From contig NZ_JAMXXN010000021.1 of the NCBI RefSeq assembly GCF_024129435.1, positions 1 to 50,928 on the forward strand: 50,928 bases of DNA, written 5' to 3'. The DNA comes from Acinetobacter lwoffii (GTDB lineage Bacteria > Pseudomonadota > Gammaproteobacteria > Pseudomonadales > Moraxellaceae). Under the pieces are notes generated by a model. It saw only the letters and a list, made by a program, of their open reading frames with translations, searched no databases and was not told the DNA's origin. Of this stretch, positions 14,717 to 24,005 are shown piece by piece. The position numbers were made by a program, and so were the translations under genes. Position 1 is the stretch's first letter, and the number at the start of each line of letters is the position of its first letter.

Positions 14717-17263
14717 ATGAAAATTCTCATGATTGGGCATGGCATGGTGGGGCATAAATTCATCGAATCTGTACTGGAACAGGCCGGTGATGACATTGAG
14801 CTGACCATTTTGGCAGAAGAGCCACATTTAGCTTATGACCGGGTACATTTGACCGAATATTTCAGCGGCAAGTCGGTCAAGGATCTGAGTCTGTGTCGTA
14901 GTGATTTTGCCGATGCTTATGGCATTGATTTGCGACTTAATACTAAAGCGGTTGAAATTGATCAGCTCCATAAAACCGTCACCACCAGCCAGGGTGATGT
15001 GCTGAGTTTTGACAAGTTGATTCTCGCTACCGGCTCTTATGCCTTTGTACCCCCAATCCCGGGCAATGATCGTCAGAATTGCTTTGTTTATCGTACTATT
15101 GAAGATCTGGATGCCATTCGTGCAGCTAGCCTGAATGCAAAAACTGGCGTAGTGATTGGCGGCGGCTTGCTAGGGCTGGAAGCAGCGAAAGCTCTGCGGG
15201 ATCTGAATCTGGAAACCCATGTCGTAGAATTTGCTCCGCGTCTGATGGCGGTGCAGATTGATGATCTGGGCGGCCGGGTATTGCGCTCTAAAATTGAAGA
15301 CCTTGGTGTCAAGGTACATACTCAAAAGGCCACGTCGAGTATTGAAGATGGTGACAGCACTCAGCATGTAATGAAGTTCGGAGATGGTTCGGTACTTGAA
15401 ACCGATATCATCCTGTTCTCGGCTGGGATTCGTCCGCGTGATGAACTGGCGCGCCAGAGCGGCTTACTGATTGGTGAGCGTGGCGGCATCATCATTAATG
15501 ATTATTGTCAGACCTCACATCCGGACATTTATGCCATTGGTGAATGTGCACTTTGGGATAATAAAATTTATGGTCTGGTTGCACCGGGCTATGACATGGC
15601 CCGTATCGCGGTGAAACACGTACTAGGACAAGAAAGTCATGCATTCGCTGGTGCAGACATGAGCACCAAACTTAAACTGATGGGGGTGGATGTTGCCTCT
15701 ATTGGTGATGCACACGCCATGTCCCCAGGTGCCTTGAGCTATTTCTATGCTGATGAAGCGGCGCAGGTTTATAAAAAAATCGTGGTGTCAGCAGACAAGA
15801 CCAAGCTGCTGGGCGCGGTGCTGGTGGGCTGTGCCAAAGAATATAGCGATCTTTTACAAATGATGCTGAATGGTCTGGCTGTACCGGAGCAACCGGAAAG
15901 CCTGATTATGCCGGGCTTTGATCAGTCAACTTCCAAATCGGGTGGTAGTGGCATCGATTTATTGCCTGACAGTGCGACCATCTGTTCCTGTAATAACGTT
16001 TCCAAAGCTGATATCTGTTCAGCCATTGATGGCGGTGCAACTTCATTGGGTGCACTGAAAAAATGCACCCAGGCTGCAACGGCGTGCGGTGGCTGTGCGC
16101 CATTGGTGACGCAGGTTCTCAAATCTGAATTACAGCGTCAGGGTGTCACGGTGAACAATCACCTGTGTGAACATTTTGCCTATTCACGTCAGGAACTGTA
16201 TCACCTGGTACGTGTGCATGAAATCAAGACATTCTCTGACCTGATTCAGCAACATGGGCACGGCATGGGCTGTGATATCTGCAAACCGACTGTAGCCAAT
16301 ATTCTGGCATCCTGCTGGAATGATTTTGTGCTGAAACCAAGTCATGCTGGTTTGCAGGATAGCAACGACTACTACCTCGGCAATATCCAGAAAGATGGTT
16401 CCTATTCGATTGTGCCACGTGTGGCAGGCGGCGAGATTACCCCAGATGGCTTGATCACGATTGGTCAGATCGCCAAAGATTATGGTCTATATACCAAAAT
16501 CACGGGCGGACAACGAATTGACATGTTTGGTGCGCAGGTACATCAACTGCCTGAAATCTGGGAAAAACTGATCAATGCCGGTTTCGAATCTGGACATGCC
16601 TACGGCAAATCCTTACGTACGGTGAAATCTTGCGTGGGTAGTACCTGGTGCCGTTTTGGAGTCGATGATTCTGTCGGCTTGGCGATTTTCCTGGAGAATC
16701 GTTATAAAGGCCTGCGTTCACCACATAAAACCAAAATGGCAGTATCCGGCTGTACCCGTGAATGTGCAGAAGCACAGAGCAAGGATGTCGGTGTCATTGC
16801 CACGGAAAAAGGCTGGAATCTATATGTATGCGGAAATGGCGGCATGAAACCGCGCCATGCTGAACTGCTCGCCTCGGATCTGGATACTCCCACACTCATC
16901 AAATATATCGACCGCTTCTTTATGTTCTATATCCAGACAGCAGACCGTCTGCAGCGCACCAGTGTGTGGCGTGACAATATGGAAGGTGGGCTGGACTATC
17001 TGAAAGATGTCATTGTGCATGATTCGCTCGGCATTGCCGCTGAACTGGAAAGCCGTATGCAGCATGTGATTGGCACTTATCAGGATGAATGGCGCACTGC
17101 GATTGAAGATCCTGAAGTGCGCAAACGCTTTAAGACTTTTATTAATGCCAAAGTAGCCGAGCAGAATGACCCGCATATTCAGTTTGCGCCTGTACGTGGC
17201 CAGATTCGTCCAAAGACAGAAGCTGAACGTGATTTAAACCGTATTCCAGTGGTTGAAGCCTAA
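14717..17263 (+). CDS. nirB: Assimilatory nitrite reductase, large subunit
   Basis: This cytoplasmic enzyme reduces nitrite to ammonium with NAD(P)H. The 848-residue protein shows an N-terminal FAD/NAD oxidoreductase part (GHGMVGHKF; second nucleotide site GVVIGGGLLGLEAA near residue 145), a BFD-like [2Fe-2S] segment (CSCNNVSKADIC with CGGC, about 425-460), and a C-terminal siroheme/[4Fe-4S] domain with the Cys pattern SCVGSTWCRFG and SGCTRECAEAQSKD (about 635-690). The start has GGAG just upstream. It is the first gene of a four-gene operon supplying nitrate and nitrite reduction. Confidence 0.95.
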   Translation: MKILMIGHGMVGHKFIESVLEQAGDDIELTILAEEPHLAYDRVHLTEYFSGKSVKDLSLCRSDFADAYGIDLRLNTKAVEIDQLHKTVTTSQGDVLSFDKLILATGSYAFVPPIPGNDRQNCFVYRTIEDLDAIRAASLNAKTGVVIGGGLLGLEAAKALRDLNLETHVVEFAPRLMAVQIDDLGGRVLRSKIEDLGVKVHTQKATSSIEDGDSTQHVMKFGDGSVLETDIILFSAGIRPRDELARQSGLLIGERGGIIINDYCQTSHPDIYAIGECALWDNKIYGLVAPGYDMARIAVKHVLGQESHAFAGADMSTKLKLMGVDVASIGDAHAMSPGALSYFYADEAAQVYKKIVVSADKTKLLGAVLVGCAKEYSDLLQMMLNGLAVPEQPESLIMPGFDQSTSKSGGSGIDLLPDSATICSCNNVSKADICSAIDGGATSLGALKKCTQAATACGGCAPLVTQVLKSELQRQGVTVNNHLCEHFAYSRQELYHLVRVHEIKTFSDLIQQHGHGMGCDICKPTVANILASCWNDFVLKPSHAGLQDSNDYYLGNIQKDGSYSIVPRVAGGEITPDGLITIGQIAKDYGLYTKITGGQRIDMFGAQVHQLPEIWEKLINAGFESGHAYGKSLRTVKSCVGSTWCRFGVDDSVGLAIFLENRYKGLRSPHKTKMAVSGCTRECAEAQSKDVGVIATEKGWNLYVCGNGGMKPRHAELLASDLDTPTLIKYIDRFFMFYIQTADRLQRTSVWRDNMEGGLDYLKDVIVHDSLGIAAELESRMQHVIGTYQDEWRTAIEDPEVRKRFKTFINAKVAEQNDPHIQFAPVRGQIRPKTEAERDLNRIPVVEA

Positions 17264-17281
17264 ATACCACAGTCAGGGAGA

Positions 17282-18898
17282 ATGAAAATGACAATTTTAA
17301 AAGACATGAACGAACTGAACTGGTACGAAGTCTGCAATCTGGATGAGATCACTCCGAATACCGGTGTGGCAGCCCTGATTGAAGATCAGCAGATTGCAAT
17401 TTTTCGCGTGGGTCAGGAACAGCGGGTTTATGCACTCAGCAATCAGGATCCGTTTAGTCTGGCCAATGTCATGGCACGTGGCATTCTGGGTGATCTGCAA
17501 GGTGAGCGTGTAGTCGCATCCCCAATTTACAAGCAGCATTTCAGTCTGGTGACCGGTCGTTGTCTGGAAGAACAAGAGCAGAAATTACTGGTATTTCCAA
17601 CCCGAATTGAAAATGGCAAAGTTCTGGTGAGTCCGACTCCACAAAAAACTTATATTTCCAGTAATGGTCAAAACACAGAGCGCTTAAAACTGGTACTGAT
17701 CGGGAATGGACTGGCGGGTATGCGTTGTCTGGAAGACTTGCTGGATATGGCGCCAGATCGTTATGACATTACCGTGATTGGGGAAGAGCCATGGGGCAAT
17801 TACAACCGGATCATGTTGTCACCGGTATTGTCTGGTGAGAAAAGCTTTGCAGAAATTATGCTGCATTCAGCCGACTGGTATGCTGAAAAAGGCATTCGAT
17901 TCATTGCTGGGGATGCTGCCATCGCTATCGACCGTTCGCGTAAACAGGTCCACACCCAAAAAGGCGAAGTCGTTGCTTATGACCGTTTGATCCTCGCCAC
18001 TGGTTCCAAACCCTTCATGCCACCTATTCCGGGTGCTGAACTTGAAGGCGTGATTAGCTTCCGGGATATTCAGGATGTTAACCGCATGCTGGATTACTGC
18101 AAAACCAAGAAAAATGCCGTCGTGATTGGAGGTGGGTTGCTGGGTCTAGAAGCAGCTTATGGACTGAAGCAGCAGGGGATGAATGTAACTGTGCTGCATC
18201 TGATGGACCGTATTATGGATCGTCAACTGGATATGAAAGCCAGTCAAATGCTGAAAAAATCAATTGAAGATAAAGGCATCCGAATCATCACTGAAGCCAA
18301 CACCGAAGAGCTGCTCGGTATTGATGGTCACGTGACTCAACTGCGACTAAAAGAAGGGACAATGCTGGATGCCGATTTGGTGGTCTTCGCCGTCGGGATT
18401 CGACCAAATAAAACCCTGGCTGAACAGGCTGGTCTGCGCTGCAATCGTGGGGTGCTGGTGAATGACACCATGCAAACCTATGACCCGAGTATTTATGCAG
18501 TGGGTGAATGCATTGAGCATCGTGGCCAGACCTTTGGACTGGTTGAGCCATTATGGGGACAGGCCTTTATCTGCGCGACGCATCTGGCTGAACATGGCCG
18601 ACTGACCTTTAAGGCACCGACTGTTCCGACCCAACTCAAGGTTAGCGGATGTGATGTCTTCTCAGCCGGAAATTTTGAACCTCAGGATGATTTTGAAGAT
18701 ATCGTGCTGAATGATGAAAAACGTCAAATCTATAAACGGATCATTATCCAGCAGGACAAGGTCATTGGTGCGGTGCTATTTGGCGATACCGAAGATGGAG
18801 CTTGGTATGCAGAACTGATTGCAGATCAGACACCGATTAGTAATATCCGCAGCAAACTGCTTTTTGGTCGGGATTTTGCATTAAAAAAGGCAGGGTAA
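17282..18898 (+). CDS. NirD-like domain fused to a NAD(P)H/FAD oxidoreductase
   Basis: The 538-residue fusion starts 18 bases after nirB. Residues about 10-120 form a NirD-type Rieske-like domain (SNQDPFSLANVMARGILGD, PIYKQHFSLVTGRC); as in NirD the Cys/His cluster ligands are absent. Residues about 135-530 form a rubredoxin/ferredoxin-reductase-like flavoprotein (IGNGLAGMRCLEDL, ILATGSKPFMPPIPG, VVIGGGLLGLEAAYG, YAVGECIEHRG). The first part probably serves as the small subunit of nitrite reductase; the second probably passes electrons from NAD(P)H to the nitrate reductase encoded next. The fusion would link both reductases physically. Confidence 0.85.
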   Translation: MKMTILKDMNELNWYEVCNLDEITPNTGVAALIEDQQIAIFRVGQEQRVYALSNQDPFSLANVMARGILGDLQGERVVASPIYKQHFSLVTGRCLEEQEQKLLVFPTRIENGKVLVSPTPQKTYISSNGQNTERLKLVLIGNGLAGMRCLEDLLDMAPDRYDITVIGEEPWGNYNRIMLSPVLSGEKSFAEIMLHSADWYAEKGIRFIAGDAAIAIDRSRKQVHTQKGEVVAYDRLILATGSKPFMPPIPGAELEGVISFRDIQDVNRMLDYCKTKKNAVVIGGGLLGLEAAYGLKQQGMNVTVLHLMDRIMDRQLDMKASQMLKKSIEDKGIRIITEANTEELLGIDGHVTQLRLKEGTMLDADLVVFAVGIRPNKTLAEQAGLRCNRGVLVNDTMQTYDPSIYAVGECIEHRGQTFGLVEPLWGQAFICATHLAEHGRLTFKAPTVPTQLKVSGCDVFSAGNFEPQDDFEDIVLNDEKRQIYKRIIIQQDKVIGAVLFGDTEDGAWYAELIADQTPISNIRSKLLFGRDFALKKAG

Positions 18899-18905
18899 TC
18901 GGATC

Positions 18906-18974
18906 AATCTCCCAACCCCTCTTTAAACAAGAGGGGACCCTCACTCCTTTATTAAAGGAGGGTTGGGGAGGATT
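18906..18974. repeat. Three-stem palindromic intergenic element
   Basis: Two perfect hairpins sit side by side: CCCCTCTT/AAGAGGGG (18916-18936) and CTCCTTT/AAAGGAG (18944-18960). They are enclosed by an imperfect outer stem, AATCTCCCAACC (about 18907) against GGTTGGGGAGGATT (18961-18974). The whole can fold into a cloverleaf-like junction. It lies between the nirD-fusion gene and nasA, inside the presumed operon. It resembles dispersed REP-like elements and could stabilise or process the mRNA. No second copy was noticed in this window. Confidence 0.6.
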
Positions 18975-19078
18975 AAAGCTTTTGAGACATAGAAAAAATT
19001 TAAATCAAACCTGTAAAAGCTAGATATCAGAGATTTGGTGAAACACGTGAATTTGGATGATTAAGGAGCACAGCAGCA

Positions 19079-21856
19079 ATGAATAGTATTCCGGTTATGG
19101 AACTACATAGCTCTACTGAATCCCAAATAAAAACCGCTCAGACAACCTGTCCTTATTGTGGAGTAGGCTGTGGCGTCATCGCGCACGTAAGCCAAACCCC
19201 TATGGGTGAAAAGGTTCAGGTTGAAGGCGATGTTCAGCATCCTGCGAACTTGGGCAAGTTGTGTATTAAAGGCAGTCATCTCGCCGATACACTTGGCTTA
19301 AAAACCCGACTTCTGCATCCGATGACTGGTCGAAAAGAACAGCGGCAAATAAGCACTTGGGATCATGCCATTTCAAGTATTGCCAATAAATTTCAGCAAT
19401 GTATTGATCAGTATGGGCGCGACAGCATCGCCTTTTATGTCTCTGGCCAGCTTTTAACTGAAGACTATTATGTGGTGAACAAGTTTGTAAAAGGCTATCT
19501 CGGTACTGCCAATATTGATACCAATTCAAGACTGTGCATGTCATCTGCTGTGGCAGCGCATAAACGGGCTTTTGGCGAAGATCTGGTACCGGCCAGCTAT
19601 ACAGATTTTGAGCAGACAGAAATGGTGGTTCTGGTCGGATCCAATACCGCCTGGTGCCATCCGGTGCTTTATCAGCGCATTATGAAAGCCAAAGAAGAGC
19701 GGGATTTATTCGTGGTAGTGATTGATCCACGCTTTACCGCAACCTGTGAAGCGGCAGACTTACACTTACCCATTTTACCCGGTCAGGATGTCGCGCTGTT
19801 TAATGGCTTGTTGCAATATCTTCAGCAAAATGGTCATGCCGATCTGGATTTTGTTACACACCATACTCAAGGTCTGGAGCAGGCGCTTGCCAGTAGCTCG
19901 ACAGAGTCATCGCTTGAAAGCGTGGCAAAGCGTACTGGTATTGCTATTAAAAAATTAACCTTATTTTTTGAGAAATTTGCCCAGACCGAAAAAATCATGA
20001 GCCTGTTTTCCATGGGTGTAAACCAATCCTCTCAAGGAGTAGACAAGGCCAACAGCATTATCAACTGTCATTTATTGACAGGAAAAATAGGCAAACCCGG
20101 TTCAGCACCTTTTTCCATGACCGGACAGCCGAATGCGATGGGCGGACGGGAAGTCGGTGGGCTGGCCAATATGCTGGCCAGTCATCTGGATTTGGATAAT
20201 CCGCAACATCAGCAACTGGTGCAGGATTTCTGGCAAAGCCCGGTCATCGCGCGGCAGCCCGGATTAAAAGCAGTCGATTTATTTCAAGCGGTGGAAAGCG
20301 GGAAAATCAAAGCCATCTGGATTATGGCCACCAATCCGATCGTGAGTTTGCCCGATGCAGATCAGGTTAAACGCGCTCTGGAGAAGTGTGAATTTGTGGT
20401 GGTCTCCGATATTTGTCTCAACACCGATACCACGCAATATGCCGATGTACTGTTACCGGCACTGGGTTGGGGCGAAAAAGATGGCACAGTCACCAATTCG
20501 GAGCGCTGTATTTCCCGGCAAAAGGCTTTTTTGCCGGCTCCGGGTGAAGCTAAAGCAGACTGGTGGGCCATTTCCCGGGTGGCTCAGGTCTTAGGTTTTC
20601 GCGGTTTTGACTTTAACAACAGTCATGACATTTTTCTGGAACATGCCCGTTTATCTGCCTATCAGAATAGTTCGCTTTCGCAACGTGAAGATACACCGAA
20701 TTTTCGCTATTTCAACCTGCAAGGTTTAACTCATCTCGGTTTTGCGGAATATCAGAATCTAACACCGATTCAGTGGCCAGTCTGGGATAAGCAAGAAGTT
20801 TATCAGGTTGATCAACTATTTAGTCAAGGCCAGTTTAGCCATGCAGATGGCAAAGCCAGATTGGTGCCAACAGTTGCAGCCGATCCGGTACATGCTATTT
20901 CTGCTGAATATCCTCTGATCCTGAATACTGGACGCATTCGCGATCAATGGCACACCATGAGCCGTACCGGATTATCTGCCAGTTTGTCCCAGCATCGTGC
21001 CGAGCCTTATTGCGAGCTGCATCCGCAAGATGCACTGAAGTATGGCCTGAAAGATGCCGAGCTGGTCGAGGTGAAATCCGCTTGGGGAAGTTGTGTACTC
21101 CGTGTGCAATTTTCACAAAATATACGACGTGGCCAGATTTTTGCACCGATTCACTGGAACGACCAGTTTGCATCCGATGCGCGGATTGGCAAAGTGGTGA
21201 ATCCGGTGGTTGACCCGATTTCCGGCGAGCCAGAATTTAAGCATACTCCGGTGATGATCCAGCCATTTTATACCCAGTGGCAGGGCGTGCTGTATGTACG
21301 GGAAGGCTTTGAGCAGAAAATCCAGACCATGATTAAAAATACGGTGTGGTGGAGCAAAACTCAAACCACTCAGGCCATCCGGTATGAACTGGCAGACCGG
21401 CGCAGGTTTTCTGACATCACCGGGCAGATCAAGAGTCTCTTAAACTTTAATGATGAAAGCTTTGAATGGCTGAATCTCGAAGATCAAACGGCGCACATCA
21501 GTCATATTGTGGTTCTTCAGGATGGCCAGTTAATTGCCAGTTTTTATATCGCACCGGCGGCACTATTACCAGATCGTGACTGGGTGGCAGGCCTGTTTAA
21601 ACGTGAACGTCTGAGTGCATTGCATCGTAAAGCATTGCTGGCAGGTCAGGCCATGTCGATGGGAAATAGTGAAGGTCCATTGGTCTGTAGCTGTTTTAAA
21701 GTTGGCAAGAACCGAATTATCCAAACCATTAAAGATAAAAATATCACGCATGAAAAACAGGTGACTGCATGTCTAAAAGCCGGAGGAAATTGCGGTTCAT
21801 GTTTGCCAGAAATTAGAGGCCTGATTAAAGCCTGCCAGACGGAGTACATAGAATGA
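19079..21856 (+). CDS. nasA: Assimilatory nitrate reductase, catalytic subunit
   Basis: The 925-residue cytoplasmic molybdoenzyme reduces nitrate to nitrite. An N-terminal [4Fe-4S] site is formed by Cys24, Cys27, Cys31 and Cys62 (TTCPYCGVGC, GKLCIKG). The bis-MGD domain has the likely Mo-ligand Cys in NSRLCMSS near residue 150 and the typical SMTGQPNAMGGREVGG segment. A C-terminal BFD-like [2Fe-2S] domain (CSCFKVGKNRI with GGNCGSC, residues about 865-915) probably receives electrons from the flavoprotein encoded just upstream. The ATG at 19079 follows AAGGAG; its stop overlaps mobA (ATGA). Confidence 0.94.
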   Translation: MNSIPVMELHSSTESQIKTAQTTCPYCGVGCGVIAHVSQTPMGEKVQVEGDVQHPANLGKLCIKGSHLADTLGLKTRLLHPMTGRKEQRQISTWDHAISSIANKFQQCIDQYGRDSIAFYVSGQLLTEDYYVVNKFVKGYLGTANIDTNSRLCMSSAVAAHKRAFGEDLVPASYTDFEQTEMVVLVGSNTAWCHPVLYQRIMKAKEERDLFVVVIDPRFTATCEAADLHLPILPGQDVALFNGLLQYLQQNGHADLDFVTHHTQGLEQALASSSTESSLESVAKRTGIAIKKLTLFFEKFAQTEKIMSLFSMGVNQSSQGVDKANSIINCHLLTGKIGKPGSAPFSMTGQPNAMGGREVGGLANMLASHLDLDNPQHQQLVQDFWQSPVIARQPGLKAVDLFQAVESGKIKAIWIMATNPIVSLPDADQVKRALEKCEFVVVSDICLNTDTTQYADVLLPALGWGEKDGTVTNSERCISRQKAFLPAPGEAKADWWAISRVAQVLGFRGFDFNNSHDIFLEHARLSAYQNSSLSQREDTPNFRYFNLQGLTHLGFAEYQNLTPIQWPVWDKQEVYQVDQLFSQGQFSHADGKARLVPTVAADPVHAISAEYPLILNTGRIRDQWHTMSRTGLSASLSQHRAEPYCELHPQDALKYGLKDAELVEVKSAWGSCVLRVQFSQNIRRGQIFAPIHWNDQFASDARIGKVVNPVVDPISGEPEFKHTPVMIQPFYTQWQGVLYVREGFEQKIQTMIKNTVWWSKTQTTQAIRYELADRRRFSDITGQIKSLLNFNDESFEWLNLEDQTAHISHIVVLQDGQLIASFYIAPAALLPDRDWVAGLFKRERLSALHRKALLAGQAMSMGNSEGPLVCSCFKVGKNRIIQTIKDKNITHEKQVTACLKAGGNCGSCLPEIRGLIKACQTEYIE

Positions 21857-22479
21857 AAAGAAAAGCAGTTAAAACGGTGTCTTATCCGGAAACCGATGTG
21901 GTGATCCTGGCCGGCGGTTTAGCGCGGCGCATGAATGGCATCAATAAATTGCTGCACAAATTTGATGATGAAATCCAGCTCATTAAAATCCATCATCAGT
22001 TGAAGTCCCGGGCAAGCAAAGTTTGGGTCAATAGCCATCGGGATCATTCCATTTATAAACGGATGATTCCTTCGATCGACTTTTATCAGGACGATGAACC
22101 CGGTTTTCAGGGACCATTGATGGGCATGAAGAGTGCCTGGTCACATGTACAATCTGATTATGTGCTGTTCGTACCCTGTGATGTGACCTATATTCCCAAA
22201 AAAGTCATTTCACGTTTACATCAAGCCCTGCAACGACATCCTTTATCTGAAGTGGCGGTAGTTGAAATCAATGAAAAAGCATTGTTTCCATTCTGTCTGA
22301 TGAAGCGCAGCAGCTTACCCACTCTTATACAACATCTTGAACAGGATCAGCGCAGTTTAAAACGCTGTTTTGCTGACATGCACATGCAGCGGGCAAGTTT
22401 TAAAAATCGTGCCCTGTTTTTCCACAGCATTAATTCATTTGATGAGCTACAGCAGCATCAACAGCTTAACTTTCTATAG
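21853..22479 (+). CDS. mobA: Molybdenum cofactor guanylyltransferase
   Basis: MobA attaches GMP to molybdopterin, giving the MGD form that NasA needs. The 208-residue protein has the nucleotidyltransferase motif LAGGLARRMNGINK near residue 20, the FQGPLMGMKSAW segment and the metal-binding PCDVTYIP. It overlaps nasA by four bases, so cofactor maturation is translationally tied to its main client enzyme. The Lys/Arg-rich N-terminus (MKRKAVKT) is short and the overall length is normal for MobA. Confidence 0.9.
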   Translation: MKRKAVKTVSYPETDVVILAGGLARRMNGINKLLHKFDDEIQLIKIHHQLKSRASKVWVNSHRDHSIYKRMIPSIDFYQDDEPGFQGPLMGMKSAWSHVQSDYVLFVPCDVTYIPKKVISRLHQALQRHPLSEVAVVEINEKALFPFCLMKRSSLPTLIQHLEQDQRSLKRCFADMHMQRASFKNRALFFHSINSFDELQQHQQLNFL

Positions 22480-22618
22480 CGTTTACAATGCTAAAAGCCG
22501 AATTATCATATTCTGGCTCACCAAAATATTGCTTTTTTTATTTTTCGAGCAAACTTTCGGACTAAAAAAGAACAAATATTATCCATTAATATTATTTAAA
22601 AATAAATTTGTGCAAAGT

Positions 22619-22634
22619 TGGAACACTTTTTGCT
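22619..22634 (+). promoter_or_regulatory. Sigma-54 promoter of the moa-mod operon
   Basis: The site reads TGGAACACTTTTTGCT (first T at 22619), with GG at 22620-22621 and GC at 22632-22633, ten bases apart; the start would be near 22645. A weak NtrC-like dyad (CTCACCAAAATATTGCT, 22517-22533) sits about 115-125 bases upstream. The -24 element is less perfect than at the other sites. Confidence 0.5.
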
Positions 22635-22682
22635 CATTCATTGTGAAGAAATAGGGCAGTAACTCAAGACTGTTAAATAACC

Positions 22683-23735
22683 GTGCAGATCTCATCATGG
22701 ACCGCAGCAATGAACAGCATGACAGCTTTAGCACCTCGCAGTATCTTTCAGGATCAGTTTGGACGCCAGAAACGTAAGTTGCGGATCTCGGTGACTGACC
22801 GCTGTAATTTTAAATGCAGCTATTGCATGCCTGAACATCCGCAATGGATAAATAAAAAAGATTTGCTCAGTTTTGAAGCCCTGTATGCTTTTTGCGAGTT
22901 TATGGTGCGACACGGGATTGAGCAGATCCGCGTGACGGGGGGCGAACCGTTGATGCGTCAGGGTATTGTTCATTTTATTGCCTGCTTACAGACATTGAAA
23001 GCAATTGGCCTGAAACGTATTTCCATGACCAGTAATGGCCATTATTTAAAAGATTATGCTCAAGCGCTTAAACAGGCAGGACTCGATGATCTGAATATCA
23101 GTCTGGACAGTCTTGATCCAAAGCAATTTCAGCAACTGACCCAAAAACAGTTACAGCCTGTACTTCAAGGTATTTCTGCCGCGCAGCAGGCAGGGTTGTC
23201 CGTCAAGATAAATAGTGTGCTCATCAAAGGCATCAATGACAATCAGATTATTCCTTTGGTGAAATGGGCACAGTATCAGGCTGTAGAACTGCGTTTTATT
23301 GAGTTTATGCCCCTCGATGGCGATCAGAAATGGAATCCGTCTGATGTCATCAGTGAGCAGGATATCCTGGATCAACTGAAAACTGAATTTGATGTCCAGG
23401 TATCTCAAGGACAGGGCGCCAATCCAGCCCGTGGCTATCTGGTCAATGGGCAGCCTTTGGGGATTATTTCTACCATTACCCATTCATTTTGCGGTGATTG
23501 TGACCGCCTGCGCCTCAATGCCCAAGGTGAATTTTATAACTGTTTATTTGCCAGACAAGGCCTGAACCTTAAGGCAGATATCGAACAACTGGCGCTGGAT
23601 CATTTCGCCACACAGACATTTCAGCACAAGCTCCACGCTTATATCTGGCATAAGGAAGCCGGCTTCCATGCGATCCAGCAAACACCAATACAAAAGCCGA
23701 TCCGCAAAATCAGCATGCACAGCATTGGAGGATAA
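22683..23735 (+). CDS. moaA: GTP 3',8-cyclase MoaA
   Basis: A radical-SAM enzyme for the first step of molybdopterin synthesis. The SAM cluster motif is DRCNFKCSYCMPE near residue 38, followed by RVTGGEPLMR. The second C-terminal cluster is in FCGDCDRLRLN with a further Cys in YNCLF, and the protein ends in the MoaA Gly-Gly tail (HSIGG). The start is uncertain: GTG 22683 and ATG 22710 are both in frame and neither has a strong ribosome site; the conserved part begins about 20 residues in. It opens an eight-gene molybdenum operon. Confidence 0.93.
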   Translation: MQISSWTAAMNSMTALAPRSIFQDQFGRQKRKLRISVTDRCNFKCSYCMPEHPQWINKKDLLSFEALYAFCEFMVRHGIEQIRVTGGEPLMRQGIVHFIACLQTLKAIGLKRISMTSNGHYLKDYAQALKQAGLDDLNISLDSLDPKQFQQLTQKQLQPVLQGISAAQQAGLSVKINSVLIKGINDNQIIPLVKWAQYQAVELRFIEFMPLDGDQKWNPSDVISEQDILDQLKTEFDVQVSQGQGANPARGYLVNGQPLGIISTITHSFCGDCDRLRLNAQGEFYNCLFARQGLNLKADIEQLALDHFATQTFQHKLHAYIWHKEAGFHAIQQTPIQKPIRKISMHSIGG

Positions 23736-23737
23736 AT

Positions 23738-24004
23738 ATGTCTCTCACTCAGCAAAAATTAATTCATATCAAAATAGAAGCCTTCGGTGCGATTGAACGA
23801 CAACTTCCAGCAGATTTAAATTTGCAATGCGAGTCTGAAATTCAGGTTTCTGAAGTCCTGAACCAGTTGCTATCCATTTATCCTGATATACAGACCATGC
23901 TGGAACGTTGTGCATGTGCAATCGGTGAAGACATTATTTCCAGACAGAACGTTTTAAATCGGGACAGTACGCTGGTGCTGTTATCGCCGGTAGCAGGAGG
24001 CTGA
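23738..24004 (+). CDS. moaD: Molybdopterin synthase small subunit MoaD
   Basis: An 88-residue ubiquitin-like sulfur carrier ending in the essential Gly-Gly (LSPVAGG), which becomes a thiocarboxylate. It starts two bases after moaA, with GGAGG overlapping the moaA end, and is followed after one base by moaE, its partner subunit. The protein is otherwise divergent but keeps the length and the SEVLNQL region of MoaD. Confidence 0.88.
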   Translation: MSLTQQKLIHIKIEAFGAIERQLPADLNLQCESEIQVSEVLNQLLSIYPDIQTMLERCACAIGEDIISRQNVLNRDSTLVLLSPVAGG

Positions 24005-24005
24005 G

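Noticed and set aside
18906..18974. Possible CRISPR repeat or tRNA-like cloverleaf
   Set aside because: There is a single unit with no spacers, and no tRNA acceptor stem, T-loop GTTCGA or anticodon arrangement; listed as a palindromic repeat.
22511..22533. Sigma-54 promoter TGGCTC...TTGCT upstream of moaA
   Set aside because: The GG to GC distance is 14 bases, too long; the correctly spaced site is at 22619-22634.
22370..22654. 94-codon frame overlapping mobA and the moaA promoter
   Set aside because: It is out of frame with mobA and turns into low-complexity Leu/Phe/Lys; the strong mobA motifs and the sigma-54 site explain this DNA better.
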